The position numbers and the translations under genes were made by a program. From positions 186,001 to 250,000 of the forward strand of contig JARGSG010000047.1 of the NCBI GenBank assembly GCA_030374805.1: 64,000 bases of DNA, read 5' to 3'. This DNA is from Gracilaria gracilis (Eukaryota; Rhodophyta; Florideophyceae; Gracilariales; Gracilariaceae). Each line of letters starts with the position of its first letter. Positions within the stretch are counted from its first letter, which is position 1. Positions 17,627-27,079 of this stretch are shown here, in pieces. The notes under the pieces were generated by a model, which saw only the letters and a program-made list of their open reading frames with translations, had not been told where the DNA came from and did not search any database.

Positions 17627-19681
17627 ATGTCGCCGTCGTCCTCCTCGCACTCGCCGCCGCCGCCGCCGCCGCCGCCGCTGCCGCCGTTGCTGCCGCCCGC
17701 CGCGCACGAGGTCGACCACCCGCTGCGCTCCGACCCGCTCAACGAGCTGCCGGATGCCGTGCGCGTGCCGCGCGTGCGCCGCCGCGCGTCGCCGCGCCCA
17801 CGCGTGTCGTCGTCGTCGTCGCCGCCGCCGCCGTTTTCGCCATTGCCGTCGCGTGCGCGCCCTCCCGCCGTCGCGTCCATCGCCGCCGCGCCGCCGTCGC
17901 CCGACCAGCTGTCCGAGCAAGTCAGCAGCCTGCTGCACGACCACCGCCAGCGCGATGCGCACGACCCGCTGCTGCACCACCTCGCGCAGCGCGTGGTCGC
18001 GCCACCGCCGCCGCCGGCCGGCCACGCGTACGCCGCGGACATGCACCAAGTGCTGGCCGCGTGCGACGCCAGCGAGCGCGCCTCGCACTCAGACGGCGTC
18101 ATGGATCGCTCCGACCTCACGCTGTTCGCCGCGCCCGCGCACCGCGGGCTGGCCGCTGGCGTCTTCGTCGTGCGCTCGCGTCGTAACTGGGCCATCGTGT
18201 CCACGCCCACACCGGACGATTACTACCTGGTGCGCCGCTCCATCGCCGACTTTCTGTGGTTGCACGACAGCCTGCGCGCGAGGAACGAGGGCGTCATCGT
18301 GCCGCTGCTGCCGCCGCTCAGCGTTGCGGGGCGCGTCAAGCACGGCTTTGCGTACGAGCACGAGCGTCTGCGCGGGCTGCAGACCTTTCTGAGGCGCGTT
18401 GCTACCCACGCCGTGCTGTCCACCAGCGACGAGCTGCTGGCGTTTCTCGGCGCGCTGGGCGACGACGAGTGGCTCAAGATCCGCCGCGAGGCCGTCAGCC
18501 ATGAGAGCTCCATCACGTCGGCGCTGTTCGGCTCGTCGGCCGACGAGAACGCCTGGCACCGCCTCTCGCACTGGGGCGAGAAGCTGCTGTGGCAGACCGC
18601 GCGCCGCGTCAACAACGCGCTCGTGTGGTTTCTGGAGCGCGACGCGCCGGACGCCGCCGTGCACGACTCGGCCGAAGCGCGTGTCGAACGGCTGCATACG
18701 TATGTCAAGGAGCTGGGCGTGTCGCTGGCCAGCGTGCGACATGCCGCCGAGAAGGTGCACAAGCAGAGGGACGCTGAGCGCAGCTGCGCGCTGTCCATGC
18801 AGAACGCGCTGCGCGAGCTGGGCACGCGCGAGGGCGGCAAGCTGGGGCTCAACTTGGCGCACGTCACGCTGCAGATTCCCGCCGAGGGCGATCGCCATTC
18901 GCCGCAGTTGTGCCATCCGGGTGGTGGTGCCGATGATGGAAGCGCCATTGTCGTTGCTGCCAATCGCGTGCTTGGTGCCCAGGTGCATGGCGCCACTGTA
19001 TCGGCGTTCGACTCGCCCCCTTCGCGAGAGAAGCTGCGTCGCTCTCCGTCGGATTCGGATGTGCGCTCGCGACGCGTGGCGTTTGCGTCCCCACAACGCT
19101 CGCGGTCGATGGGCGACCGCGCGGGCGAAGCCCATCATGGAGCGCTTGATCACCCACACAACGGAGTGACGATTGCCCTGCCCGTTGCACGCGTTGTGGA
19201 CGACGTCTTCAGGGATTATGAAGAAAGGGCAAAGGGCGCTCAGCGCATCATGAACGCGAGAAGAGAGGAACAGGATGCGTATGAGCACGCTGTTGCCGTG
19301 TATACAAAGCTCCGTGACCAGCTCGAGAGCCGCACGGGCAGCATGTGGGATGGCAGGACGGTTGCATCCAATGAGAGCTTGGAGGGTTTGAAAACCGATG
19401 TGCATAGAGCGTCAAACCGATTGAAAGAGATTCGAGAGCGGTACAAGAAAGTAGCTCTGTCTACCACCGATGAATTGAGACGGTTGCGCAACGACATGCA
19501 CGAGGACTTGTGTGAAGCGCTTCACGGAATGGCTGTTGAATATGCACGACAACATGCCGCACATGCCGAGGCCTGGAAGTCCCTGTCGCATTGTGTGAAT
19601 GAGTTTCGAAGAAGTTCTAAGACAGATGCCACTTCCAGCCCACCAAGTGGATCAACTTCACGCAGTACGTTCCGAAACTAA
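17627..19681 (+). CDS. Sorting nexin with PX and BAR domains
   Basis: The ATG at 17627 gives 684 residues. A Pro/Ser-rich disordered N-terminus (about 1-130) includes long CCG runs. A PX domain at about 180-290 carries RRSIADFLWLHDSL, the usual phosphoinositide-binding R-R-x-x-x-DF motif, then VPLLPP and RGLQTFLRRVATHAVL. A long helical region follows to the end (about 310-665), consistent with a BAR domain. Such sorting nexins (SNX1/2/4/7/30 type) bind PI3P on endosomes and tubulate membranes for cargo retrieval, with or without retromer. A Ser-rich linker (about 445-530) inside the BAR region is probably a lineage insertion. GC falls from about 75% at the start to average at the end. Confidence 0.85.
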   Translation: MSPSSSSHSPPPPPPPPLPPLLPPAAHEVDHPLRSDPLNELPDAVRVPRVRRRASPRPRVSSSSSPPPPFSPLPSRARPPAVASIAAAPPSPDQLSEQVSSLLHDHRQRDAHDPLLHHLAQRVVAPPPPPAGHAYAADMHQVLAACDASERASHSDGVMDRSDLTLFAAPAHRGLAAGVFVVRSRRNWAIVSTPTPDDYYLVRRSIADFLWLHDSLRARNEGVIVPLLPPLSVAGRVKHGFAYEHERLRGLQTFLRRVATHAVLSTSDELLAFLGALGDDEWLKIRREAVSHESSITSALFGSSADENAWHRLSHWGEKLLWQTARRVNNALVWFLERDAPDAAVHDSAEARVERLHTYVKELGVSLASVRHAAEKVHKQRDAERSCALSMQNALRELGTREGGKLGLNLAHVTLQIPAEGDRHSPQLCHPGGGADDGSAIVVAANRVLGAQVHGATVSAFDSPPSREKLRRSPSDSDVRSRRVAFASPQRSRSMGDRAGEAHHGALDHPHNGVTIALPVARVVDDVFRDYEERAKGAQRIMNARREEQDAYEHAVAVYTKLRDQLESRTGSMWDGRTVASNESLEGLKTDVHRASNRLKEIRERYKKVALSTTDELRRLRNDMHEDLCEALHGMAVEYARQHAAHAEAWKSLSHCVNEFRRSSKTDATSSPPSGSTSRSTFRN

Positions 19682-19740
19682 CTTGGTCATTTGTGCGTGC
19701 ACCTTTTCCGGAATGATTGCAGGTTTTGGATGACGATGTA

Positions 19741-19757
19741 CTACAACAACAACAACA

Positions 19758-19803
<46 letters not shown>
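19741..19803. repeat. Microsatellite (AAC)n followed by (ACT)n
   Basis: About five AAC units run into about fourteen CTA/ACT units. It lies in the 353-bp convergent gap between the sorting nexin and AIF genes. The rest of that gap shows only TCTAGCTAG-like words near 19915 and 19938. Confidence 0.9.
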
Positions 19804-20034
19804 TCTCACTGGATTTCACTTAACTATAATGTAAATGTAAATGTATATTTGTCGGAGCCACCCTTTAAGCATACTTTAGGGGGAGCAGATGATGGAGGAA
19901 CGGTACTAACTCTAGCTAGACATGTGTCTATTCTAGCTAGTAGTAGACATATGTTCGAGATCAGCCCTTGCCCTTTCTTTATCTGGACAACAAAATGTTC
20001 TGCGAAAGTAGAATCCGCGGCTTGTAGCTGAGAA

Positions 20035-21960
20035 TCAAGTTCGGCCAGCACTTTTGCGTAACAACTCTGAATAAGCTTTCGACATTCGCTCCCCTTTTGT
20101 TTCTGGTGATACTACACCCACAGTTTCATTCTCAACCCACAGAAGTTCACTGTCCCTAATTCTATTCGTCCGTGCAGGCTTATGACGTCTCCAAAGAATG
20201 CCAGAGGATGGTCTGTGCACTGGGGAACGCAGCTCCGAAAGCATGTCATGGCCGTGCTGTACTTCGCTCTCTTCACTGGCTTCATGAGGATTATCAATTT
20301 CATTGGTGCTATGTTCCGATTCTGGCTTCTTTCCTTCTTTTCCAGTCAGAGAGATTCCCAAATGATTCGTCGCAAAGCTGTCCATGACTTGTTCCAGTTC
20401 TGGCCGGCTCATTGGTTCTAAACCAAGCATCTTTGCCGCCTCTATCTTGGCAGCTTCAACATCGTTAATTTTGACAGACAATGACCCCTCCCAAAGGGCA
20501 ATGCCAGTTATAAGAAGCTTTTGAGCTGCCCCTCTGTGGCTCAATGGAGCGGGCGTGACGTAGATTACAGCCCCAACTTCCAGCTGTCCTCCACAGGTGT
20601 CTTCGCTCTTGTGCTTTGTTCGACGAAAGTACCCAAAGGACTCGTGTGATCCATCGACATTGGCAAGCACATGCACCGTTAGATTCACTAGACTAAGATC
20701 TATGGCTGTTACGGGGGGCGGAGTAAATGGTTCTCTTCCACCCATCATATTCAGTGCAGCATGACGTCCTGTAGAACGTGCGTAATCTGAGCTCCACCGC
20801 GCTATATGTGATTGTGCGGCCGAGGAACTCAATTCAACTGCTGACCCAGCTACATAAATGTCGCTCGCCACCGCTAGCTCGGCATTGGCTGTAAATCCTC
20901 CTACCCCACGAGACAGGTTTGGTGCTTCAATCGGTATGTTTGATGTTATCGTTGGAGCAAATACTACGTGATCAGTCCTGAAGTCTATAATTGAGAATGA
21001 ATCAAAGACAGTACCGATGTGCACCTCGGCTTCGATACCGCCAACCGCATCGCCAAGAGCATTTCTAGCTACAACATATCTTACCGTTGAATAAGATAAA
21101 GAATCTATCCCTCCGTCGCTTTGCCAAGACAATCTTGCAATAATGTCTTGTGATACATACCGGGGGAGATATCGAGCTAGAAATGATGGTTCTGAGTATG
21201 AAAATGTTACGTCGGCTCCCTGTGCTATCAAGCAAGCACCAACTATTGGGGACATCCAACCACCGCCAACCACAGTCATGTGGGCGCGATCAACACCTGT
21301 TGCACTTTGTAGACGAGCATTCTGTTGTAACACCTCATCAATTCGTCCCCAATCACAAACACTCTGGGCACCACTGACGAGGCGCTCTGCGTCACGGGAT
21401 ACAACTTTTCCAATCGGAATGGCGGGCATTGTGCTGCCAACTGCAATAAGACATCGCTTAAATGAAATCTCATCCCCATTGTCAAGCGTTGCAGTGCGAT
21501 TCGTTGCATCAATCGATTTGACGCTTGGTCCTATGAGAAGTTCAGGTTCTTGAGATGAAGATTGGATAAACGGTATCTTCTTCATGACCATAGAGAAGAG
21601 GCTGTCTTCCACCGTTCTTTCGCGTATCATTTGCGCCCACCCAGTTTTTGGCATAGCGTGATGACTTCTCAACTCTGGCGACACGAGAATGAGATCATGC
21701 GCTTGTTTCTGATGCACAAAGGTCTTGAGCGCTTCTTGGGCCGCTACGCCTCCTCCACAGATGAGATATTCATAATCCTTCCGCGCCGGGTGTGTCGTTG
21801 GTTGATTTGACCCCACATGCTCCGCTGCAGCGAAAGCGGTCCCAATTAGACTGAGAGACCCACCTAGGACCGCAATGTAGGAACAAGTAAAGTCATGAAA
21901 TGAAAACTTAGATCTTGATCTTCCGCGCGGCAAAAGGACAGGCAGTGTCGCACGCCACAT
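20035..21960 (-). CDS. Apoptosis-inducing-factor-like flavoprotein (AIFM1 type)
   Basis: The 641-residue protein has a basic N-terminus with a hydrophobic segment (about 28-46), fitting mitochondrial import and inner-membrane anchoring. A FAD-binding Rossmann motif, YLICGGGVAAQEAL, follows at about 65; a NAD(P)H motif, VVGGGWMSPIVG, lies at about 230; 'IYVAGSAVE' completes the second FAD contact. The AIF C-terminal region contains SELLWVENETVGVVS near the end. AIF proteins are NADH-dependent oxidoreductases of the intermembrane space needed for respiratory-complex biogenesis. A charged insert (about 545-590) is specific to this protein. It is convergent with the sorting nexin. Confidence 0.8.
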   Translation of the reverse strand: MWRATLPVLLPRGRSRSKFSFHDFTCSYIAVLGGSLSLIGTAFAAAEHVGSNQPTTHPARKDYEYLICGGGVAAQEALKTFVHQKQAHDLILVSPELRSHHAMPKTGWAQMIRERTVEDSLFSMVMKKIPFIQSSSQEPELLIGPSVKSIDATNRTATLDNGDEISFKRCLIAVGSTMPAIPIGKVVSRDAERLVSGAQSVCDWGRIDEVLQQNARLQSATGVDRAHMTVVGGGWMSPIVGACLIAQGADVTFSYSEPSFLARYLPRYVSQDIIARLSWQSDGGIDSLSYSTVRYVVARNALGDAVGGIEAEVHIGTVFDSFSIIDFRTDHVVFAPTITSNIPIEAPNLSRGVGGFTANAELAVASDIYVAGSAVELSSSAAQSHIARWSSDYARSTGRHAALNMMGGREPFTPPPVTAIDLSLVNLTVHVLANVDGSHESFGYFRRTKHKSEDTCGGQLEVGAVIYVTPAPLSHRGAAQKLLITGIALWEGSLSVKINDVEAAKIEAAKMLGLEPMSRPELEQVMDSFATNHLGISLTGKEGKKPESEHSTNEIDNPHEASEESEVQHGHDMLSELRSPVHRPSSGILWRRHKPARTNRIRDSELLWVENETVGVVSPETKGERMSKAYSELLRKSAGRT

Positions 21961-22439
21961 TCTATTTCGTATGTGCTTGGTTTTTGATACGGACTATGAT
22001 CGAGATACCGTGGTAATCGGAGATCTTCAAAAAGTCCTGTCGAGTCTGTGCCCATCGGCAAGCTGCTGTGCGCGCATGTATTGCGTATATTGTCACTTGT
22101 TAAGCAAAGAACCATGGCCGTCTCCAAAGCCGCGAGCTAGCTAGACTGTTACTCCATAATGGCTGTGGATATGCGAGATAATGGACACAGCGATCAGCTT
22201 CAATGAGTGTCCGTTCCTAACACCACTGTGTGTTATGATCATAAACAAGGAGCACCAGACAGGGTGACTAAAAAAGCCTTGTGACAAAATTTCCAAACAC
22301 GTAAGCGAACAGGGGCAGGAGTTCTCCAAATAAGTGGTGACCTTCTAGCGGTCTTGTTGAATGGCCCGTCTCAGGCCTCAACCCCATTCTCGAAGACGGA
22401 CAATGACGTCTGCCATGAAGAGCAGTAACGCAATTCTCG
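21961..22439. other. Intergenic region upstream of the AIF gene
   Basis: It should contain the AIF promoter and the 3'UTR of the HEATR6-like gene. A GAGCTAGCTAGAC word lies near 22133. I see nothing else. Confidence 0.35.
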
Positions 22440-25088
22440 TTATCCAGAGACATCTGGTTCGACTTTCCTCAGTGAGCTTATCAGTTGAAGGATAATGTGC
22501 ATGACATCACGCTGAGCAACCGAAAGGGATTGTACGACCTTGTCGGAGTCGCCTTCACTTTCGTACGTCACGTACTTTGGGAGAGATAGATATGATGATA
22601 CGCATGCAATCAGAATCTTTGGCTCCCAATGAGGATCCCATTTGCTTTTCACTTCGGCAAGGAACTTCTTGGACGCCCTTTGAAACACTGTGAAGATGAG
22701 TTCTCCAATCAGGTTTTGAAGAGTACTCAGCTGACTTCGAAGCTTCGGCGCGAGACCACCGCTTTTCGCCAGAGTCATCACCGCAAGATAACAACTAATA
22801 CTGTTCTGGAGAATTGCGAAAAGGGTATCCTCCGTCTTAGAGCACTTCATGATTTGGATCATAGAGCTCGCTGAGCATATTTGCAGACGAACATTGTTCA
22901 TGGGGCTCATGGTTGCAATCATGTCGCGGAGTACGACGTCAATATTTTCACCCAACCCACCTGACTGAAATATCATAACTCGCCCCAATGCTCTACAGGC
23001 GCAGCACCGAAGGTTCAGGGATTCTGTATTGCTTTCAAGCAGCTGACGCAGAAGCTGTATCTCCGACTCTATCTCCAAGGGAAACTCTTTCGAACTGAAG
23101 CTCTTCTGTTCTAAACTCTTCTGTACGATTATGTTACAGGCAATCAGACCAACTGCAGCCGTCTTGTTTGCTTCTTCACTTGCACGGTCCGATGATGACT
23201 TGACGGCAGAGGCAGCTCTAAGGCTGCTTGACTCTCTTAGAACCTTGATGGCGAAGTTGTTTCCTTTGGTAATGATATGCAGAACGTCGTCTGTAACAAG
23301 ATGAGGGAATTGCTTTATCAAGTTTTCCATCATTCGTGTCATGGAAGACATGCAAAACTTTGTTACCTGTGCTCCGCTGTTCTCAGGATGTTCCAATACA
23401 TTGCAGATCAGTGCTAAGGTATCCTCTGCAAAATTCGGTTCCACGTCGAGATGTGCATAAGCGATTGCTCGCACACACGCCGCAAGTACTTGACCATCCC
23501 GAAGCATGATGAAGTGCTTCATCTTGTGGGCGGCATCTTTAGCGAGAGCATCAATATCCTCACCGCGCCTGTGAGGTGGAGCAAAAGAGACAGTCACTGC
23601 GTGAAATTGGAACAGTGATTGAACAACGGCAACTGCAGAGGTTCGCAACACTCGGTCATAGCTTTCAATACTACTCTTAACGAGAGTGTGATAAACATCG
23701 ATCACGAGCGGTACATATTCAGCTATGTCTTCTCCTTTCGCACTCGATTGCTGATCTTGTAAACAAGAAGTAAGGAAAGTAGAGAACACGCGAACCGTAT
23801 GTAAAGCAACCTCAGAAGTTGCGTTCATATCTCGCAGATAACCTTTGATTGTGATCCAAACACATGAGAAAAAGCCGCACCTCATGTGAACCAGCGAGCG
23901 AAAGGCAACCAGTAGTTCCGCAACCGGTTGGTTTGGGTGCAGTGACCCCGATATTTGCGATGAAACCCAGGTGAGGAAGTTTGGTTCTAATATAGAAACA
24001 GAGCATGAAAGTGCGTTGGCCAGAGCGCTGGCACATGCAGCACGGGACGTCATATCAGTTTCGGTTTGATCGAGGGCTCTTCGAAGAAGCGATTGCAGTA
24101 ATGCCTGTACGGAGGGTGCTGTCATTGCGGGCGCGGGCATTGCGGAGAACAACTGTGCCGTGAGACGACCTAACTTCGCAACTATCACCCCGTTCGATTC
24201 TTTTGGTATAACACTCGACAAAACTGAAAACAAAGCTCTGCAACAGTTCAGGAGACGAGAACTGGATGGCGTGAAAGCTGCGGAGGTCTGCTTTGAAACG
24301 ATAAACGAGTTTTGAATGAATGTTTTGCTAGACGCGATAAGGGCAGTAATTGCAGTCACCGCTAGGGATCTCACTTCTGTTTGCGAGTCGTACAGAAGGA
24401 TAGTTGCAAGGTTATCGCGAGTAGAGTTTGTGTTCGGTACCCCTGGGCGTGAAGGCAATAACTGAATCCAGTACTGCGCCAGAGGTCTGGAGACCATCTC
24501 GGCTAGGTAGATGAGGACGCGTAGCGCATGTGAGCGAACAGAAAGAACAGATGTCTTGAGAAAACTTGTTTTCTCAAAAGTATCATCTGTTGTAGAACAG
24601 GATCCTAGCATGTAAAACCTCGGTTTAAAGATGGCTGTATGAAGAACGGGCATCAAGGTTGGTAACGCTCGCGAATATGCATCACGGGTGGCTTCGTCGC
24701 GGGGGCTTTTTTGTCCTATGTATAAGATGGCACGAAGTGTGACAGATAAAGCAGTGCCATCTGTGGGATGAGGGGAGGAAGTTGTCTTGTCGGCAAGGTT
24801 GCAAAGGAGAGGAAGGGTTTCAAGTGAAGGTGGCAGGGCGTGGAAGAAGTTGGCAACACATAAGTGGACTTTTGGGCCGTTTTCCGTCGCCAGTGTTGTA
24901 AAGAAAGGACGAAGGAGATCAGCCGTAGCATGTTCCGCTTCTGCTACTGAGCAAGCCCATGATGCCTCTGATAAGCTTACGCTTTCTTGCAAATTTGCCA
25001 GAGCAGTCGGTAGATCTTGAGTCGGGGAACATGAAGACACAGAATTTGAACGGGTATTCCCGCGACGGCGGACGCGGGGCCTATTCAT
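22440..25088 (-). CDS. HEAT-repeat protein, HEATR6-like (DUF4042)
   Basis: The first ATG at 25088 gives 882 residues, almost all helical repeats. Around residue 190-330 the segment 'VRSHALRVLIYLAEM', 'YWIQLLPSRPG', 'ILLYDSQTEVRSLAVTAITALI' and AAFTPSSSRLLNCC follows the order known for HEATR6/DUF4042: repeat, 'YW..llP', a 'D...kvR..A' repeat, then a 'FTp.S' motif. The rest is HEAT/ARM solenoid. Human HEATR6 is longer (about 1180 residues). The function of the family is poorly known. It diverges from the BORCS8-like gene. Confidence 0.65.
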   Translation of the reverse strand: MNRPRVRRRGNTRSNSVSSCSPTQDLPTALANLQESVSLSEASWACSVAEAEHATADLLRPFFTTLATENGPKVHLCVANFFHALPPSLETLPLLCNLADKTTSSPHPTDGTALSVTLRAILYIGQKSPRDEATRDAYSRALPTLMPVLHTAIFKPRFYMLGSCSTTDDTFEKTSFLKTSVLSVRSHALRVLIYLAEMVSRPLAQYWIQLLPSRPGVPNTNSTRDNLATILLYDSQTEVRSLAVTAITALIASSKTFIQNSFIVSKQTSAAFTPSSSRLLNCCRALFSVLSSVIPKESNGVIVAKLGRLTAQLFSAMPAPAMTAPSVQALLQSLLRRALDQTETDMTSRAACASALANALSCSVSILEPNFLTWVSSQISGSLHPNQPVAELLVAFRSLVHMRCGFFSCVWITIKGYLRDMNATSEVALHTVRVFSTFLTSCLQDQQSSAKGEDIAEYVPLVIDVYHTLVKSSIESYDRVLRTSAVAVVQSLFQFHAVTVSFAPPHRRGEDIDALAKDAAHKMKHFIMLRDGQVLAACVRAIAYAHLDVEPNFAEDTLALICNVLEHPENSGAQVTKFCMSSMTRMMENLIKQFPHLVTDDVLHIITKGNNFAIKVLRESSSLRAASAVKSSSDRASEEANKTAAVGLIACNIIVQKSLEQKSFSSKEFPLEIESEIQLLRQLLESNTESLNLRCCACRALGRVMIFQSGGLGENIDVVLRDMIATMSPMNNVRLQICSASSMIQIMKCSKTEDTLFAILQNSISCYLAVMTLAKSGGLAPKLRSQLSTLQNLIGELIFTVFQRASKKFLAEVKSKWDPHWEPKILIACVSSYLSLPKYVTYESEGDSDKVVQSLSVAQRDVMHIILQLISSLRKVEPDVSG

Positions 25089-25422
25089 CTTGACCACTTC
25101 CTTACCTTCAGAAATCTCCTACCAAAGTCATGATGGTCGCGGTTTCCGCTCCATCAGCGACAAGACATGGCCAAACCGGAGCTCTGACAACTTATATGCA
25201 GTCTTTTCGCGGGAATGATGACGGACAAGTTTTTGGGCCAGCAAAAAAGCCGAAGTCATGTGGCAATACAGAGTAACCCTTATCTACCCTTGGTAGATAG
25301 TACTGTATCTATCTACATCGCGCACGAGCTTGTCTTAGGTAGCGTTCTGCCTTCAACCTTTGGCCCCGAAGGCAAGAGTGCAGCTGTGGCTTCCGCGCAG
25401 GCTTTGCCTTGCACTCGTCAGT
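25089..25422. promoter_or_regulatory. Divergent promoter region with palindromic TATCTAC/GTAGATA cluster
   Basis: It lies between the HEATR6-like and BORCS8-like genes. At 25281-25317 TATCTACCC, GGTAGATA, GTACTGTATC and TATCTAC are packed head to head. Similar words recur at 30104-30131 and 38797-38854. The role is unknown. Confidence 0.4.
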
Positions 25423-25740
25423 ATGCAACCGCCAAATCCTACGCGAAGACCAACTCTGTCGTCGCGTCTGTCGCGAACCGTCCCGCAATACATTGTGCGC
25501 CTCGCGCATGAACCTTCAAATGGCCTGCACTTCGTCGTGCGTCACGCTCAGTCGAGAACTGCACCAGCGCTCACAGGGATTTCGCAGTTGCTACGCCGAA
25601 GAAGCCGCGAGATATCGATTGATATCATTGACGCCACTGATGCCGCCGCCATTCTGGGCGAAGATATGACGAAGGCGTCGGATACTTTGCAGAGAATCGA
25701 TGAAATCCTAAAGAATGTCTTGACGGAAGACAGGGATTAG
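25423..25740 (+). CDS. BORCS8-like small protein (MEF2BNB family)
   Basis: 105 residues from the first ATG. Residues 22-42 (VPQYIVRLAHEPSNGLHFVV then RHAQSRTAPAL) resemble the BORCS8 pattern 'YVLANEPSVALYRLQEHVRRSLPEL', where an aromatic, 'LAxEPS', Leu, and a closing 'P-x-L' recur in step. The rest is predicted helical (IDIIDATDAAAI, LQRIDEILKNVL), as in that family. BORCS8 is a subunit of BORC, which links lysosomes to Arl8 and kinesin in animals. The match rests on one short region, so the call is moderate. An alternative is an unrelated small helical protein. Confidence 0.5.
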   Translation: MQPPNPTRRPTLSSRLSRTVPQYIVRLAHEPSNGLHFVVRHAQSRTAPALTGISQLLRRRSREISIDIIDATDAAAILGEDMTKASDTLQRIDEILKNVLTEDRD

Positions 25741-26131
25741 CAGGGGATCATGCAAGTATTGTTTATTCCTTCAGTACTCTTAGAAAGGACGCGTTGTAAA
25801 GGGCAGTCCGAAAACATATGGGGCTTGAGACAAAAGCTGGGACGACCTAGAACGTTGTACGAAGATTCGAAGAGTAACATATGGTCGTCCATAGTAAAGC
25901 TGCTTCAAGAGAAGGTGCATAGAACAGCACCAAGACATCTCTGTCGAGCGATGATTGTCTCATGACAGTGCGGTCGCGCAGAATCTTTTCCTATCAGCCA
26001 TGGCTTCCTCACAAAAATTCGATATCGGCTCCACAGTGGTATCAATACTCCTGTCCTCAATTTGTCGCAACTCTCTCCATCGAGGTCACCGATAAGAGCA
26101 TTCCTCCACCACTGCTAATAACCAGAACGCA
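25741..26131. other. Intergenic region upstream of DMT paralog 2
   Basis: 391 bp holding the BORCS8-like 3'UTR and the transporter promoter. No clear motif is seen. Confidence 0.35.
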
Positions 26132-27079
26132 ATGGAAACGCAGCCGTTGTTGTCGTGCAGTGCGACAATATGTGAGTCAGACGCTCCGTGTCCCGCGCAG
26201 TCGCGCTCTGCTCTCTTCGGATTAGCAATGATTACGCTTTCTGCAATGCTTGTAGCTGTTCCAACAGTTGCTGTGCGCTGCGCTGTGACGCGATATGACT
26301 TCCCTGCAGGTGCTGCCGCTTTTCTTCGATGCGTCATTCAGCTTCTCCTTTCAAGTATATCACTTGTGGGCGTCGTCAAGGTCTCCCCGCTCGATCTGGC
26401 TCCTATTCATAGGGTAATATTGTTTGTCCGTGGTCTCTGCGGGACGGTTGGACTCTTACTGGTGTACGTTTCAGTAGCATACCTCCCAGCTGGTGTGGTC
26501 ACTTCCATATCTTCGTTTAGTCCAGTGTTGACAATGCTGCTATCACGAGTGTTTCTGAAAGAAACCTCAAGCATCTGGGATGTAGTCTGTGCGCTCGTTG
26601 GAATTGCTGGAGTGGTGTTGATTGCTGGTCCGAGTGCCAGCAGCCAAGACCTGTTCGGTGTCTTGCTTGTCTTCCTTGCCGCATGGTGTGCGGCTGCAGC
26701 GTATGTGTGCGTGCGTGGCATGGGCACGAGCGTGCACTTCATGCTTTCAGTCTTTGCTCTCGGGGCAGTCGGGGTTCCTATTACCGCTTTCTATGGTGGT
26801 AGAGAAGCCCTTCATCAAGTCGCACATAACCACGAAGGTGTTTTAGTTGTAATAATTGGCTCGTTGGGAGGATTCGTCGCGCAGTGCTGCATAAACAAAG
26901 GGCTTCAGTTGTGCAAGGCTGGGGAAGGTATCATTATGAAAAACGTTCAAGTGCCCTCGGCGTACCTTTTGGGCATGTGGATATTGGACGAGAAGCCGAG
27001 CTTGTTGAGAATCATGGGGTCCATGTTGGTCGTGTCTGCGGTGATCACAGTTGGCTTGCGGCGGCTGACGACGAATTAG
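26132..27079 (+). CDS. EamA/DMT-superfamily transporter (paralog 2)
   Basis: 315 residues with ten predicted membrane segments, starting after a 27-residue cytosolic tail. It shares with its neighbour at 28349 the strings 'SPLDLAP/TP', SSIWDVVCA or TSIWDVVCA, VCVRGMG, HFMLSVFALGA, 'NKGLQ-C-AG-G-IMKN' and LDEKP. It is thus closer to paralog 3 than to paralog 1 at 1801, and the pair is probably a tandem duplication. The family carries metabolites or nucleotide-sugar-like solutes; the substrate is unknown. Unlike paralog 1, it has no strong GC-rich 5' end. Confidence 0.85.
   Translation: METQPLLSCSATICESDAPCPAQSRSALFGLAMITLSAMLVAVPTVAVRCAVTRYDFPAGAAAFLRCVIQLLLSSISLVGVVKVSPLDLAPIHRVILFVRGLCGTVGLLLVYVSVAYLPAGVVTSISSFSPVLTMLLSRVFLKETSSIWDVVCALVGIAGVVLIAGPSASSQDLFGVLLVFLAAWCAAAAYVCVRGMGTSVHFMLSVFALGAVGVPITAFYGGREALHQVAHNHEGVLVVIIGSLGGFVAQCCINKGLQLCKAGEGIIMKNVQVPSAYLLGMWILDEKPSLLRIMGSMLVVSAVITVGLRRLTTN

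Noticed and set aside
16297..18210. 637-codon minus-strand open frame opposite BMT2 and the sorting nexin
   Set aside because: GC-rich DNA leaves all frames open; the Arg/Gly/Ala-rich product is an artefact of the real plus-strand genes.
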